Positions 41,893 through 64,000 of a stretch of 64,000 nt of DNA are shown piece by piece. The notes below the pieces were generated by a model. The model did not search any database and had not been told where the DNA came from. It saw only the letters and a program-made list of their open reading frames with translations. A program made the translations under genes and the position numbers. Source of the stretch: Chrysomallon squamiferum (Eukaryota; Mollusca; Gastropoda; Neomphalida; Peltospiridae); the NCBI GenBank assembly GCA_012295275.1, contig CM022673.1, positions 21,636,913 through 21,700,912 of the forward strand, in the 5' to 3' direction. How positions within the stretch are numbered: position 1 is the first letter of the stretch; every line of letters begins with the position of its first letter.

Positions 41893-43509
41893 AGAATTAT
41901 TTATGATTGAAGTATCAATTTGTGTGCAGGAATGTCAATATCAATATCAGTATTCGTGCAGGGCTGTATCTAGATAGTAAAATGTTTATGTGAGTGACAA
42001 GAGAAAATCGGTCCTTGTCGTCGAACCTTATAATATATAGTTTGCTTTTTAAAATCAATATTACGTATTTTCCTTTCTTTAACAGGATAATATATAACAT
42101 CCTTTGCGACAAACTGAAATAAGAATAGCTTGTCGAACGATCCTTTATCACATATTTATTTACAAAGCCATACTGCTTTATTTTACAATTTTGAGTACTT
42201 CCTTAGATAAGACATTTATTTTCTTATCGAAAGCTTGAAATAACAATTATTTAACATGATACCAAACATATTTAACTAAAACAGAAATAATTCGGTATTA
42301 TAACATCTTAAGTTTCATTATCATTGGTGGAAATATATATAAGATCCAAAGAAAATGAAATGGAAATTGGCTTTATAAAATTACCGCCCGCTCACAAAAC
42401 AACAACAATATCAAAAATAAATAAATAAATAAATACTTTCTAATGTCAGCTCTTGTATAGTCAACATGTCTGGAAAATTTTAGCTACTACGTTTTCCGTA
42501 TTAATCTGATCATGATACATTCAAACCATGTTATTTTTGATAAAAAAAAGAAGAAAGTTTAGAATTAAAGCATATTGTTCATGTATTTTAACAGCAAATT
42601 TATTTATTGTTTATTTATTTATTTATTTATTCGTATTTATTCGAAAAAAAGATAATAAACTTCAAATAATCGGCACTGCCCGAAACTGAAAAAGTGAGGT
42701 TCATTCTTCTTGATTTGTTTGTCACGTACGAGCGGATGTTTGAAGTTATTCTCATTATCATGTACAGTTTTCTTGACCGAACAGCACATCTTTCATTCTC
42801 TGAACCTGTCTACAATTGTTGGCTTTTCTAAACGATAAACAGTCATAATGGATGAAACAGACCTTAAAGATTTAAATGTCATTTGCATGTATATTTGATT
42901 GTAATCAGCTGTCCACAACCGTCCACAATTTGATTAGCATTATGTAGGGTAGAACAGGGTAGCCCATTATAATCAAGACATTCGATATCGCCTTCCACTG
43001 AAGCCAGGGTCGGCTGAAAGTGGATGAAAATTCTCGAGGTTCAACCAGAATACAAAACATATAAATATATTTGACACTGGGTTGGGCAAGACGCTTACGA
43101 ATCTTGGGCAGAGAGCACCGATTTACAAATGTTAAAAAATAGATATAAAATCACCACCTGAACCACAAACAGAAATGAATTGGATTATAGCTCTGTATTT
43201 CCGTCCATTTATCTATCTGTCTGTCTTTATCTACCTATCTAAAATATCTGTCTATTCATCAGTCTATCTATCTATTGTGTATCTGTTATTTAACTTTTTA
43301 TTTGCTTCTCTGAGGAGAGATCTCTGATTATATGAGGATAAACATCCCACCCCCCACTGTATTCTATATTTTAAAGATTATTTTCTGTTGTTGATTTTGG
43401 AGAAGATCAGCAGTATTAAATAAATATTAAAAAAAAACAACGAATGATTGATATTTAATTTTTTGCTGTTTTTGTTTGTTAGTTGTTTTGTTTTTTCCAC
43501 TTTTTTCCC

Positions 43510-43512
<3 letters not shown>

Positions 43513-43575
<63 letters not shown>

Positions 43576-43602
43576 TTATTAATTAATTAATTAATTAATT
43601 TA
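43513..43602. repeat. (TA)n-(ATT)n-(AATT)n compound repeat
   Basis: A TA tract passes into ATT and then AATT units without spacer. Confidence 0.95.
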
Positions 43603-44518
43603 TTATTATTATTTTTTAATTGTCTGGCATTTTTGGGTGTGTGGTTTTTTTTAACTGTTATTTGTCAGTCTTAGACTATGTTTCTAATTTAATACTCGAT
43701 ACCAACTTTGGTTTACAGCAAGCGATCTTTGACAGAAAAACAAATTCAACAACATTCTGATAAACAGTTGTTAGAACTTGATGTGCAGATAAACAGTTCA
43801 GAGAGCGGATTACAGATGTTTAAATTCGGCAATGTATCCGATCAATTCTGAAGTACGGCCACCTCTGAAAAACTTATATTTTTGTATTAGTCGTTTATTT
43901 ACTTTAAGCCTTTATGGTATATAATATTTATAGGTATTTATATAAATAATAATAAATAAGATATACATCATGACGAGAGAGGCAGTATAACATGTTTTGC
44001 GTCATGCGTTGTACAAACATCTTTGACAAAAATACTAAATGCACTACCAAGAAGTTTTATAATCACTTTATGAGCTTTCATTTGACATTCAAGACATGGT
44101 TTTAACACGTACCGGACTGATGAATTTGTTAACTATATATACGTGCTTCACTGACAGAAACAAACGACACTTTTACAGGTGTCACATCCAATATCTGGGA
44201 AAATACTGTCTATTAATAAAAAGCAGATGTCACGGGTCATAAAACAACTAAAGGCTCCGACTTACAGTGGTGACATCTGGCGCGTAACCATCCATTCACT
44301 CTCCTCAATACTGATTATAATTATTTCGCTCAGTGACAATACTGATTATGGTTTTATGTCCGCATTAACAGCGTTTGTCAGCCGTGATACATATATATTT
44401 ACATTTATATAAAAGAACGAAACTAAATTGGGCTATCAACAATAGCATTGTGATGGTTTGAACGTTTAACCATTTAGCTGATTTTGATGTAAGAACGAAC
44501 TAAACCAAGGTGAAAGTG

Positions 44519-44554
<36 letters not shown>

Positions 44555-44949
44555 GTAATAATAATAATAATAATAAAAATAAAACATAAAGCTATTCTTA
44601 AACTAACAGTATAACTGGCAGCCTTGAACCAGTGTCTAGATAAAACATTTATTTTCTATCTACCTATTTAAAATATCTATCTATTCATCAGTCTATCTAT
44701 TGTCTTATAATTTCAAGATTATTTATTCATTTACAATTAAATAAAGGAGTGTTAGCAGCCTATTAGTTTTCTTCTAAAAATCTAGATTTATTCCTTATTT
44801 GATATCTATGAAATAAATGAAAAACGCACTTCACTAACAACTGATTATTTAAACTTCAACTCAAATTTATGCTATTGTTTATCAGCTATCAGTAACAGGT
44901 TCATTGTGTAACCAGATGCCACATCTCCAGGTGCTGCTATTATGAATTA

Positions 44950-45255
44950 CAGGTCGAGGATCCCGTACCAGAAAATCTCCAAACTAGGAAACAATATCTG
45001 AGCGGCAGAAATAATAATATAATACATGTTTTTGCATGCATATATACACCATATTTTATGCTCAAAATTATTAAAACTATTATCTAAAAAGCTCCAGCAG
45101 ACTATTGTGTAAGCTTTATATGAAAAATAAATGGAATTCATATTTAGACGTAGATTCTATTCTCATGCTATCTCCTTATATTCTAAAATCTGAAATATTC
45201 TGAAATCCAAAACACTTCTAGTACAAAGCATTTCGGATAAAGGATTCTCAGCCTA
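44950..45255. mobile_element. Tigger/pogo-like non-autonomous element, 306 bp
   Basis: It starts TA-CAGGTCGAGGATCC and ends GGATAAAGGATTCTCAGCC-TA-TA. The right end read in reverse (AGGCTGAGAATCCTTTATCC) mirrors the left. TA flanks both sides. It shares an internal stretch with the copy at 32208-32497 (for example AAATGGAATT, then TTTAGAC, then TTCTATTCTC/CCTATTCTC), so both belong to one diverged family. No transposase coding region is present. Confidence 0.8.
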
Positions 45256-46232
45256 TATCAGCAAACAATCTTTTACATGCATTTAGACAGATAAACAATT
45301 TCCCGCCTTTGATAAAGCAGCCAGCAGCACTGCTCGGAACATGAAACTCTGACATCTGACCAAATTTTATTTATACTTTTATTAATAAATCAATTGTACG
45401 ATTAGGTTAATTCATAAGAGGGAATTAAATGACTTTCCCAACATTCATTCACCTGGCAGAAAATATGAAAAATAACATCGATTTTGCATTGTTTGAAGAT
45501 TCATTGTGGAGAAAACACTGACCACTGACCAAGCAAATCTTATTTCTGTGACTCAGTATAGTAATAAATTAGCGGTTGTTATGTTAAACTTCAGATATAT
45601 GTGAAGAAACTACTGTCGTTATTCTTTTGGCTGCTCCTATCAAATGTGCACCAAAAGATTTAATCTATCATGGAAGAATGATATAAATGACAGGCAAAGA
45701 TTCAGATTTTATGAATTTTATTTTTTGAAAATTAATCACATTATGATTTGAATGACGTGTCATTTCAATATATTTTTTTTTAAGACGAACAAACACTGTA
45801 AAACTATTTCAATCTTATTTCATTTTGTATAATAATTTTCAAATATATTTTTAATCATCAATTCTTCAATACTCATATGTCAGTTATGGATGAATCGTTA
45901 ATGTTACAATGATTAAAAACAGTTGATATTAATAACACTTCACTTATTATTATTATTTATTTTTATCTCACGTGATTATTAAATAAATATGTTACAAAAT
46001 GGTGTTTGCTGGAACTGTTTAATATGCAGGTCAGAACTTATGTATTTTGTAACCACTGCTGTCTCTGACATCTGATACAAAATGCACATTGATGACTGTC
46101 CAGTACTATAATCATATTTCAATAATAATAAACATAATAGGCAGTTGCTCCAGTCATATTTTTTTCCTGTAGAATCAGAGATGTATTTCTTGTTTATCTT
46201 TTTCCACAAACAGTTCCTACTGATGATGGTAT

Positions 46233-46238
46233 TTTATT
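46233..46238 (-). terminator. ERCC3: candidate ERCC3 polyadenylation signal
   Basis: AATAAA on the minus strand, about 147 nt after the ERCC3 stop. It is the nearest canonical hexamer found, and its use is inferred. Confidence 0.45.
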
Positions 46239-46384
46239 TACCAGCCAATCTTATCTGGTGCTGTACAAAACGTGTGGTGCAGTTACATCATCAATGAAGA
46301 AAAGGTTGAACCAGGAGCAGATGAGTCTTAGAGAAGTGTATTAATAATTGTGTATTTATAAAATTAATATAAACAAAGAATTTA

Positions 46385-58099
<11,715 letters not shown>

Positions 58100-59372
58100 A
58101 ATGTGACAGCTCTATTATCTATAAAAGTACAACGTACATCTTGCTACGGCAAAATGTAGAACTCTTTTTTCGTCGTGAAGATACTAAAATAATACAATTA
58201 AAAAAATTAGGTGTCAAGTATTATGTGTAAAGAACCATAAATATCTTACAATAGTATTAATAACTAAAACATTAAAAAGCCGTTCCGCAAAGTTTCAAAT
58301 CATTTGCTCAGTAAGTTTTATTACTTTCAATTATATCATCATTTAGTTGTCATTGATCAAATACGTTATACAGCACATATCTGTTTTAAAGTTTCATTTG
58401 TTTAATGCAAAATGGTCGCTGAAACAATCAAATAAAAATGAATACTGAAAAACAACACATATAAATGTATATTTTATACCTTAATTTCAGGTTGATTTAT
58501 AAAATACACTACATTAATTCCACTTGTTACTCTTACTAAAATGTTCTGTTTAATAATAAATTAAATTTTGGTATTATTAGTTTGTTTTCGGTTCTTTCGT
58601 TGTTCTGTAACATCAAATCCATATGGCAGTCGTGTCTTCCTTTTAACGACAATAACTTATTAAATATAATATTTAATAATGTGTGTTATAATGGTTATAA
58701 ATATTAATTGCTACAATAACACCTGCCACTACTATTACTGGAGTTTCATGTTCAAAAATTATATATATTGCAGCAATCTCCTTTAAGTCTAGGCTGTGTG
58801 TGTGTTTTGACTTTTTCTTCAATTTATTAAGGTTTATTCAATTATATAACTATAAGCAAGGTAATTAAGAAATTGACTATGAAGAGAGTTGTATTAAGAA
58901 GGAAGCTGATGTACCAGATAATCAAAAATTAGGAGATAACAAGAAGTTTTATTACATATGATATCAAATATTATGAATACGATTATCATTATGATTATCA
59001 TTAAATGATTAACTGATTCAGCATTTAATCAATGAATCATGTTCTTTTGCCTTTGCGCCTTGGTTAAAAGAATCTAAATATAAGGTGCAGCAACTACAAC
59101 AATAAAGCTGAATAGAAATTATTTTATAGTCACACGTGTATTATTGTATAACAGTTCATATTTGTATATGTATATCACTGTACAGTGTATGTGTTTGTGT
59201 ATATATGTATATGTATACTATGTATCTATCTACCTATCTATCCGGCTATTTTAATAAAGTAACTTTTTTTTAATTATTATATTATTAAAAATCAAGTAAA
59301 ACATTTTTTTAAATTTTTTTTTTTTTTTTTTTTTAATGTACTAATATATTTTTTTTTAAAAGCAGTTTTAAA
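58100..59372. promoter_or_regulatory. shared upstream region of ERCC3 and PRKRA (head-to-head)
   Basis: The two start codons face away from each other across 1273 bp. The sequence is AT-rich, with no CpG-rich core, no TATA box placed convincingly and poly-T runs near 59318-59336. The ERCC3 leader should lie just above 58099. For PRKRA, a leader-exon acceptor such as TTTTAAAAG ending near 59361 is possible, so its transcription start may lie further left. Bidirectional promoter function is inferred from geometry only. Confidence 0.4.
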
Positions 59373-62353
59373 ATGGCTGTTCCAGCAGGAAAAACACCTA
59401 TCAGCTATCTGCAGGAATTGTCCACTAAACGAGGAATAACACCACAGTATGATTTAATAGCTAATGAAGGAGCAGTACACGAACCCACCTTTTTGATGAG
59501 AGTCACAGTTGGAGATGTGTCAGCAACAGGCAAAGGTTAAAAAACTTTTAAAACACCAAAGTAAATTGTATTTTTCCAAAATGTGTAACAGAACGACATT
59601 TTACACTTTTAGAAGAAAAATATTACTAATAATAAATGCTGTAGTTCTCGGAAGGACTGTTGATTTGTCTACTTTATTTACATTTTCAAGCATGTGAAAC
59701 TATTTTACAATTACAGGTTAATTGAGATAAACAAGTCTTTTTTCACTATTATACATTGTATCATTTTGATTTAATGTTTCTGACATCAGTGAAAAAAAAA
59801 TATTAATCATATAATTATAATAAATATATTTAGATTTCATTCATAATTGTATAATAAGTAAACAATACTGTTTAAAATAATTTCAATTTAAAATATTTGT
59901 TTTCTAGGATCAAGTAAGAAGAAGGCGAAACATGCAGCAGCCCAGACAGCATTAAATCAAATACTTGGCATAGCTAATGGAGATGTCAAACAAAATAATG
60001 CAGAGTAGGTTTTACAGTTAAATCGCTCATATAATTATGCCTTTAGGAAGTATTTTTAGTTTGTTTTTCAGTTAAAATTTGTTATTATCTTTTCTGAAAA
60101 TAATTCAACTGTTAATAAAGCATTGTTTAGGAGTATTTAAAGTTGGAGAATATATTTTTGCTTTGTTGATCTGAAACATGAAAGTGTAGTTATTATAAAA
60201 ACATTTTTTTTCTTGACTGAAGGCCAACTGAGGCAGGAGAAAACGGGTTGCCAGGCAATCCCATTGGGGAATTACAAGAATTTACTCAGAAAAAACTGAT
60301 GAAGCCTCCTATATATGAGTTTGTTACTGAGCAAGGACCTCCACATGCCAAAGAATTCATATGTAATGTCAAGCTTGGGAAGTTTCATGAAAGAGGTATA
60401 GCTAATAATAGCCTCAAAATCATAGTATGTTTTTTTTTTCCTTAATTCAAAACAGAACTGTATGTGTGAATTGTTCTAAATTTATTTTATATATAAATAC
60501 TTGTTTATATGTTTTAAAAATAATAATACTTCTTTTTTTCTCAATAACTGAAAAGGTAAATACAGGATAGTGATTATTTTATTATTATATGTTTGTACCA
60601 GCACTGTTCTTTTGTTATTATTATATGTTTGTACCAGCACTGTTCTTTTGTTATTATTATATGTTTGTACCAGCACTGTTCTTTGTTATTATTTCTTTGT
60701 ACCAGGACTGTTATTTTGTTTTATATGTTTGTACCAGTTAATAGTTAATTCATTTCCTCCAAATATATTTTCAGTATTTTTAATAGTAATGAAATTGATA
60801 ATATATGAAAGACAAATGTATTTGTAATTTAAGGTACTGGTCGATCAAAGAAAACAGCTAAAAGAAATGCTGCCAGTAACATGATGCAGCACATCAAGAA
60901 TCTGACTAACAATGCAGAGAAAGAAGCCAAATTAGAAGAATCTGATGAAGAAGATGAAATTCCCTTGGTACACTAAATGTTATTGCTATACATATACATT
61001 AACATGCAGGCATGTACACATTTATACCAATAAATCACTTTTATAGATTTATTTAATGCACCACTCTATACCGTGCTTTAGCTATTAAAGACAAACATTT
61101 TTATTTTCATCTATTTGAAGATTCTAAATTGCATTTTCCATAAGCAGACTTATTAACTAAGATGTCATTAAGAAAACAGAAATAACTTGTATGCTAACAG
61201 GAGAAAAAAATTCAAACATCCTGCTCCCAAAAACAACAGCCCTAAATTTCAAATCATCAGCAAAAAATCAGATAACAATAACCAGACAAAGACTGAATTC
61301 AGATATAAAATATTTCAGTCATTTGAACCAAAGGCATCCTACACAGCATTAAAACAGGGAAAGCAGAGGCTGACAATAACATCTCCACACCAGGCTGTTG
61401 AGATCAAAGCTTTTTATGACAAAATCATCAAAGCAAGTGGAAAAGTACAGAGCCAGAGCCAGGCTCCAGCCACAAACTTCTGTCAGATGCTTCAAGAGAT
61501 TGCTGAAATCCAGCGCTTTGAAGTTCATTATTTTGATATTAAAGAACTGAGTGGGTCAGGTAAGGCTTTTAGACTTTCCTATTTTCATACTTAGAAGAAT
61601 GAATTAGAGAAAATTAAAACAAAGAAATGTCTTGTCTTACTTAGTTTTGTAGGTGAAGATTGTTGTTTTAACCCTTTGAACCTTAGCAGTTACAGTTTTC
61701 ACCAAAAAAAGATTAAAGAAAAGGACATAGCAGTTTACATTTTTACCATTGTGTGTATGTATTAATGCCAGTCAGCTTTTAGAAACTGATAACAGATATT
61801 ATGTTGGCTTGGTGAGGGAAGGGGTATGGGTATATGTGTTAAAGGGTTAAACTAATGAAAATAAATAAAAATCACATTAGAAATACTTAGCTCACTTCAA
61901 GTTTTAAGTTATGATAATAAGGAATTCAGTTTTAAGGAATGTATTAAATCAAGGAATTACAATTCTAATCTGAGTTAAACCTAAATCGTTTGATTTTAAA
62001 CAAACAAGCAAAAGAAAACAGGGTAAAAAACAAAGAATGACAATTGTAATGATAACAAAAAAAAAAAATCTTGATAAAATACAGACAGAACCTCTTCTTA
62101 TTACTATTATCTCCATCCAAATATTTTATTATTTAATTATTTACTATGGTGGTATGTTATTACTTATTTATTGTTGTTAATAGTAAAATGATTATTTTGT
62201 TGTTGTTTTATATCAGGTGAGCATCAATGTTTGGTTCAGCTTACTACAATGCCAATAGCTGTCTGTCATGGCCAGGGACCCACACTTGACAATGCTCATG
62301 GCAATGCAGCGCACAATGCACTGCAGTATTTGAAAATAATGACCAAGTCATAA
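59373..62353 (+). CDS. PRKRA: PRKRA/TARBP2/Loquacious-type protein, three dsRBDs
   Basis: dsRNA-binding cofactor that partners Dicer in small-RNA processing. Segments 59373-59535, 59908-60004, 60223-60395, 60834-60967, 61319-61559 and 62217-62353 join in frame to 314 aa (human PRKRA 313, from memory). dsRBD1 (about 6-74) starts GKTPISYLQEL and has the RNA-contact helix SSKKKAKHAAAQTAL. dsRBD2 (about 99-168) starts NPIGELQEF and has RSKKTAKRNAASNMM. A linker with an acidic patch (EESDEEDE) follows. dsRBD3 (about 242-311) starts NFCQMLQEI and ends AAHNALQYLKIM; it lacks the lysine cluster, like the protein-binding dsRBD3 of TRBP and PACT. PRKRA and TARBP2 are vertebrate duplicates, so one invertebrate gene corresponds to both. 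The start of the fifth segment follows the best in-frame acceptor, ATTTCAG. A stop-proximal read-through of the fourth segment could make a shorter form. Confidence 0.94.
60581..60690. repeat. 36-bp tandem repeat, about three copies, in a PRKRA intron
   Basis: Three nearly identical 36-bp units (core ATGTTTGTACCAGCACTGTT), with degraded partial units continuing to about 60740, inside the intron 60396-60833. Long open frames through it are artefacts. Confidence 0.92.
61029..61034 (+). terminator. PRKRA: candidate intronic polyadenylation signal in PRKRA
   Basis: AATAAA lies 52 nt after the TAA (60974-60976) that would end a transcript reading through the donor at 60968. Its position would suit a short isoform lacking dsRBD3. 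Confidence 0.45.
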
Positions 62354-64000
62354 CCTTGCTGCCCAGGAAATGTCATAGCCTCACTTTATTCAAATAGTTT
62401 TGGGAGACATTGAAATGTATTAGTTTTAGTAAGAATGAATAACCTTTCCTCATGAAAAAGAAGAAAAAAAAAAAAAATTTTGTTGTGTGCTTTTGGAGGT
62501 ATACAAATCATAACATTGTCTGCATTCCTCAACTTTTTGCAAAGTTGTGTGTTTTTCTTGTTCAGTATTTTTATCTTGTTTAGGTCATCCATGCACAAAT
62601 CCTGATTATATATCTCATTGTAAACTGCAGGCCTCTTTCAAAACACATTTTATTTTAATTTTTCATGTTCTTAAAAGTTGGGTGGGGAACTAAGATGCAG
62701 TTAAGATAATTATTACATGAATGTCGTAATAATAAAAAAAAATTTCCAATATTTTATTATCTTAGAGGTATCTGTTCAGAGAATGTAATTACTGGTAAAT
62801 GGAATAAAAATATAAAGGGTAGAGGAATTTAAATATTTCCATGATAAAATAATTTGGTGTTTAGAAAGAGTGTTAATTAAGTTTGTCATAGTGTAAAGCA
62901 GGATCTGTTCATGGTAGCTGTAAGTGACAGTGTGTTTTCTAAAAAGATTTGTACAGCTTTTACAAAATACTGTGTTTTATATATTTATATATATAGCAAT
63001 ACTTAGTGTTGTGAACTGTCGATCTTTTATACAGATAGTCTTCTTTGGCAGAGACACTTACTCACAGTTTTATTATGTCATTAAAAGAATTCATAAACAT
63101 TGCTTAATGAACAATTCAAATTGTAGCATTCATTTATGACTTGACCTGCATTAAATCATTCTCTTTTATTTAAAATTCAATTGAATATTACTACAATATT
63201 ATGCCAACCTGTTAATAAAAGTATATTCTCTTTAACTAATAAATCTTGATTAGTTCTTATAAACGTAATTTTCGTACAAATATCTTGGCATTTAATAATA
63301 ATAAAAAAATAATAAGAATTAAAATTACACCCCCAAAACTAGTAAACAGCTGAATATTTTAATGTTGCATTTTTATTGAAGGCAGCAAGTTGCTCTGTAA
63401 GGCAGCTACAGTCAAACAAGATAAAATATCCAACAAAAATAACAAATAAAGAGCAAACGTGTTCTTCATTTCAGGCATAATAATAAAAAGAAAAATATCC
63501 CTATTTAAAAAATGTTCTTCTTTTGTTTTAAAAGGAGGATTTTAAAATGTATTATTTACTTTTGTTAAATTTGTTAAATATTAAAATTTTGTTTCTATTT
63601 TTCAGAAATGAAATTATTTAAAAAACTTATGTTATTTTTATGATTATGGATTTTTAAAAATTTTTGTTTACAACTGCTCTTAAATATTTCTTTGATCAGG
63701 CACCTCTGTTGTCTGACTTTTTTTTGATTATTTTTTTTTTGACAGAAACATATATTGGTTTAAATGTATTGATCTGTTATTTTCATTTTTTGACCTATTT
63801 TCTAAATCTTTTGATAATTTTTACACATTTTGTTCAGATATTTGGTTTTTCTTCATGCATTTTTATATGCTATGGAATGACACCTAATGAATTCATTAAT
63901 TTATATCAGACTGCATAAAGAAATAACTAAATATTATTGAAAGAATATATTGGTATATAGGCCTGTTTGGCTTACTATTAGAAATTAATGTTTTTTATAG
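62354..64000. other. PRKRA 3' UTR and downstream flank
   Basis: No further gene is visible. Candidate polyadenylation hexamers AATAAA occur at 62803-62808 and 63214-63219. The sequence is AT-rich with short poly-A and poly-T runs. The Phe/Leu-rich frame at 63664-63918 shows no family resemblance and is probably chance. Confidence 0.5.

Larger units (their letters stand above)
40822..44949. other. intergenic region upstream of CERS
   Basis: No gene is recognisable. It contains simple repeats: AAT (about 40986-41023), ATAA (about 41075-41125), TC (41754-41816), ATT (about 41857-41891), TTTA (about 42594-42635), TA-ATT-AATT (43513-43602) and poly-A (about 44520-44551). A segment at about 43205-43275 recurs in diverged form at about 44655-44702 (shared CTATTCATCAGTCTATCTAT), so a piece was duplicated. 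The CERS promoter should lie just above 40821, but no TATA box or clear initiator is seen. Confidence 0.55.

Noticed and set aside
42930-43120. Island with GGTTCAACC and mixed composition, possible SINE
   Set aside because: No convincing tRNA-like promoter pair, tail or repeat copy in the window.
63664-63918. 84-codon Phe/Leu-rich frame resembling membrane segments
   Set aside because: Poly-T-rich composition alone gives this pattern; there are no splice context or conserved motifs.

Overview
This is animal nuclear DNA: AT-rich, full of microsatellites, with five protein-coding genes split by many GT-AG introns. All five are conserved in metazoans. The repeat texture, intron density and protein sequences suggest an invertebrate, most likely a lophotrochozoan such as a mollusc (possibly a cephalopod). 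That placement is inference. I rebuilt the exon chains by hand from splice sites and family homology. Every chain keeps an open frame and closes exactly at a stop codon, which is strong internal support. UTR exons and transcription starts are mostly not resolvable.

Layout: (1) 2.5-17.3 kb, plus strand: an SLC4-family bicarbonate transporter of the Na+-coupled type (21 coding exons, 1072 aa). Its introns are packed with simple repeats and two long minisatellites. (2) 20.9-25.9 kb, plus: ribosomal protein eL27 (RPL27, 136 aa) with a likely 5'TOP leader exon. (3) 33.2-40.8 kb, minus: a ceramide synthase with Hox-like and TLC/Lag1 domains (10 exons, 385 aa), convergent with RPL27. (4) 46.4-58.1 kb, minus: ERCC3/XPB, the TFIIH translocase (21 exons, 789 aa). 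(5) 59.4-62.35 kb, plus: a PRKRA/TARBP2/Loquacious-type protein with three dsRNA-binding domains (6 exons, 314 aa), head-to-head with ERCC3 across about 1.27 kb.

The genes do not form a pathway. They are an ion transporter, a ribosomal protein, a sphingolipid enzyme, a transcription/repair helicase and a small-RNA cofactor. Four non-autonomous DNA transposon copies lie between or within them: three of pogo/Tigger type and one hAT-like element with a target duplication inside an ERCC3 intron.

The points most worth a second look are: a DEVH-to-DEVQ change in the XPB Walker B motif; a probable short PRKRA isoform ended by intronic polyadenylation, analogous to fly Loqs-PD; Tigger-like elements that seem very close to a vertebrate family; a duplicated 5' splice site and a Thr/Met-rich extracellular loop in the SLC4 gene; and a sharp CpG contrast between the SLC4 exons and those of the housekeeping genes. 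I found no RNA gene, CRISPR array, operon or viral gene that I could support.
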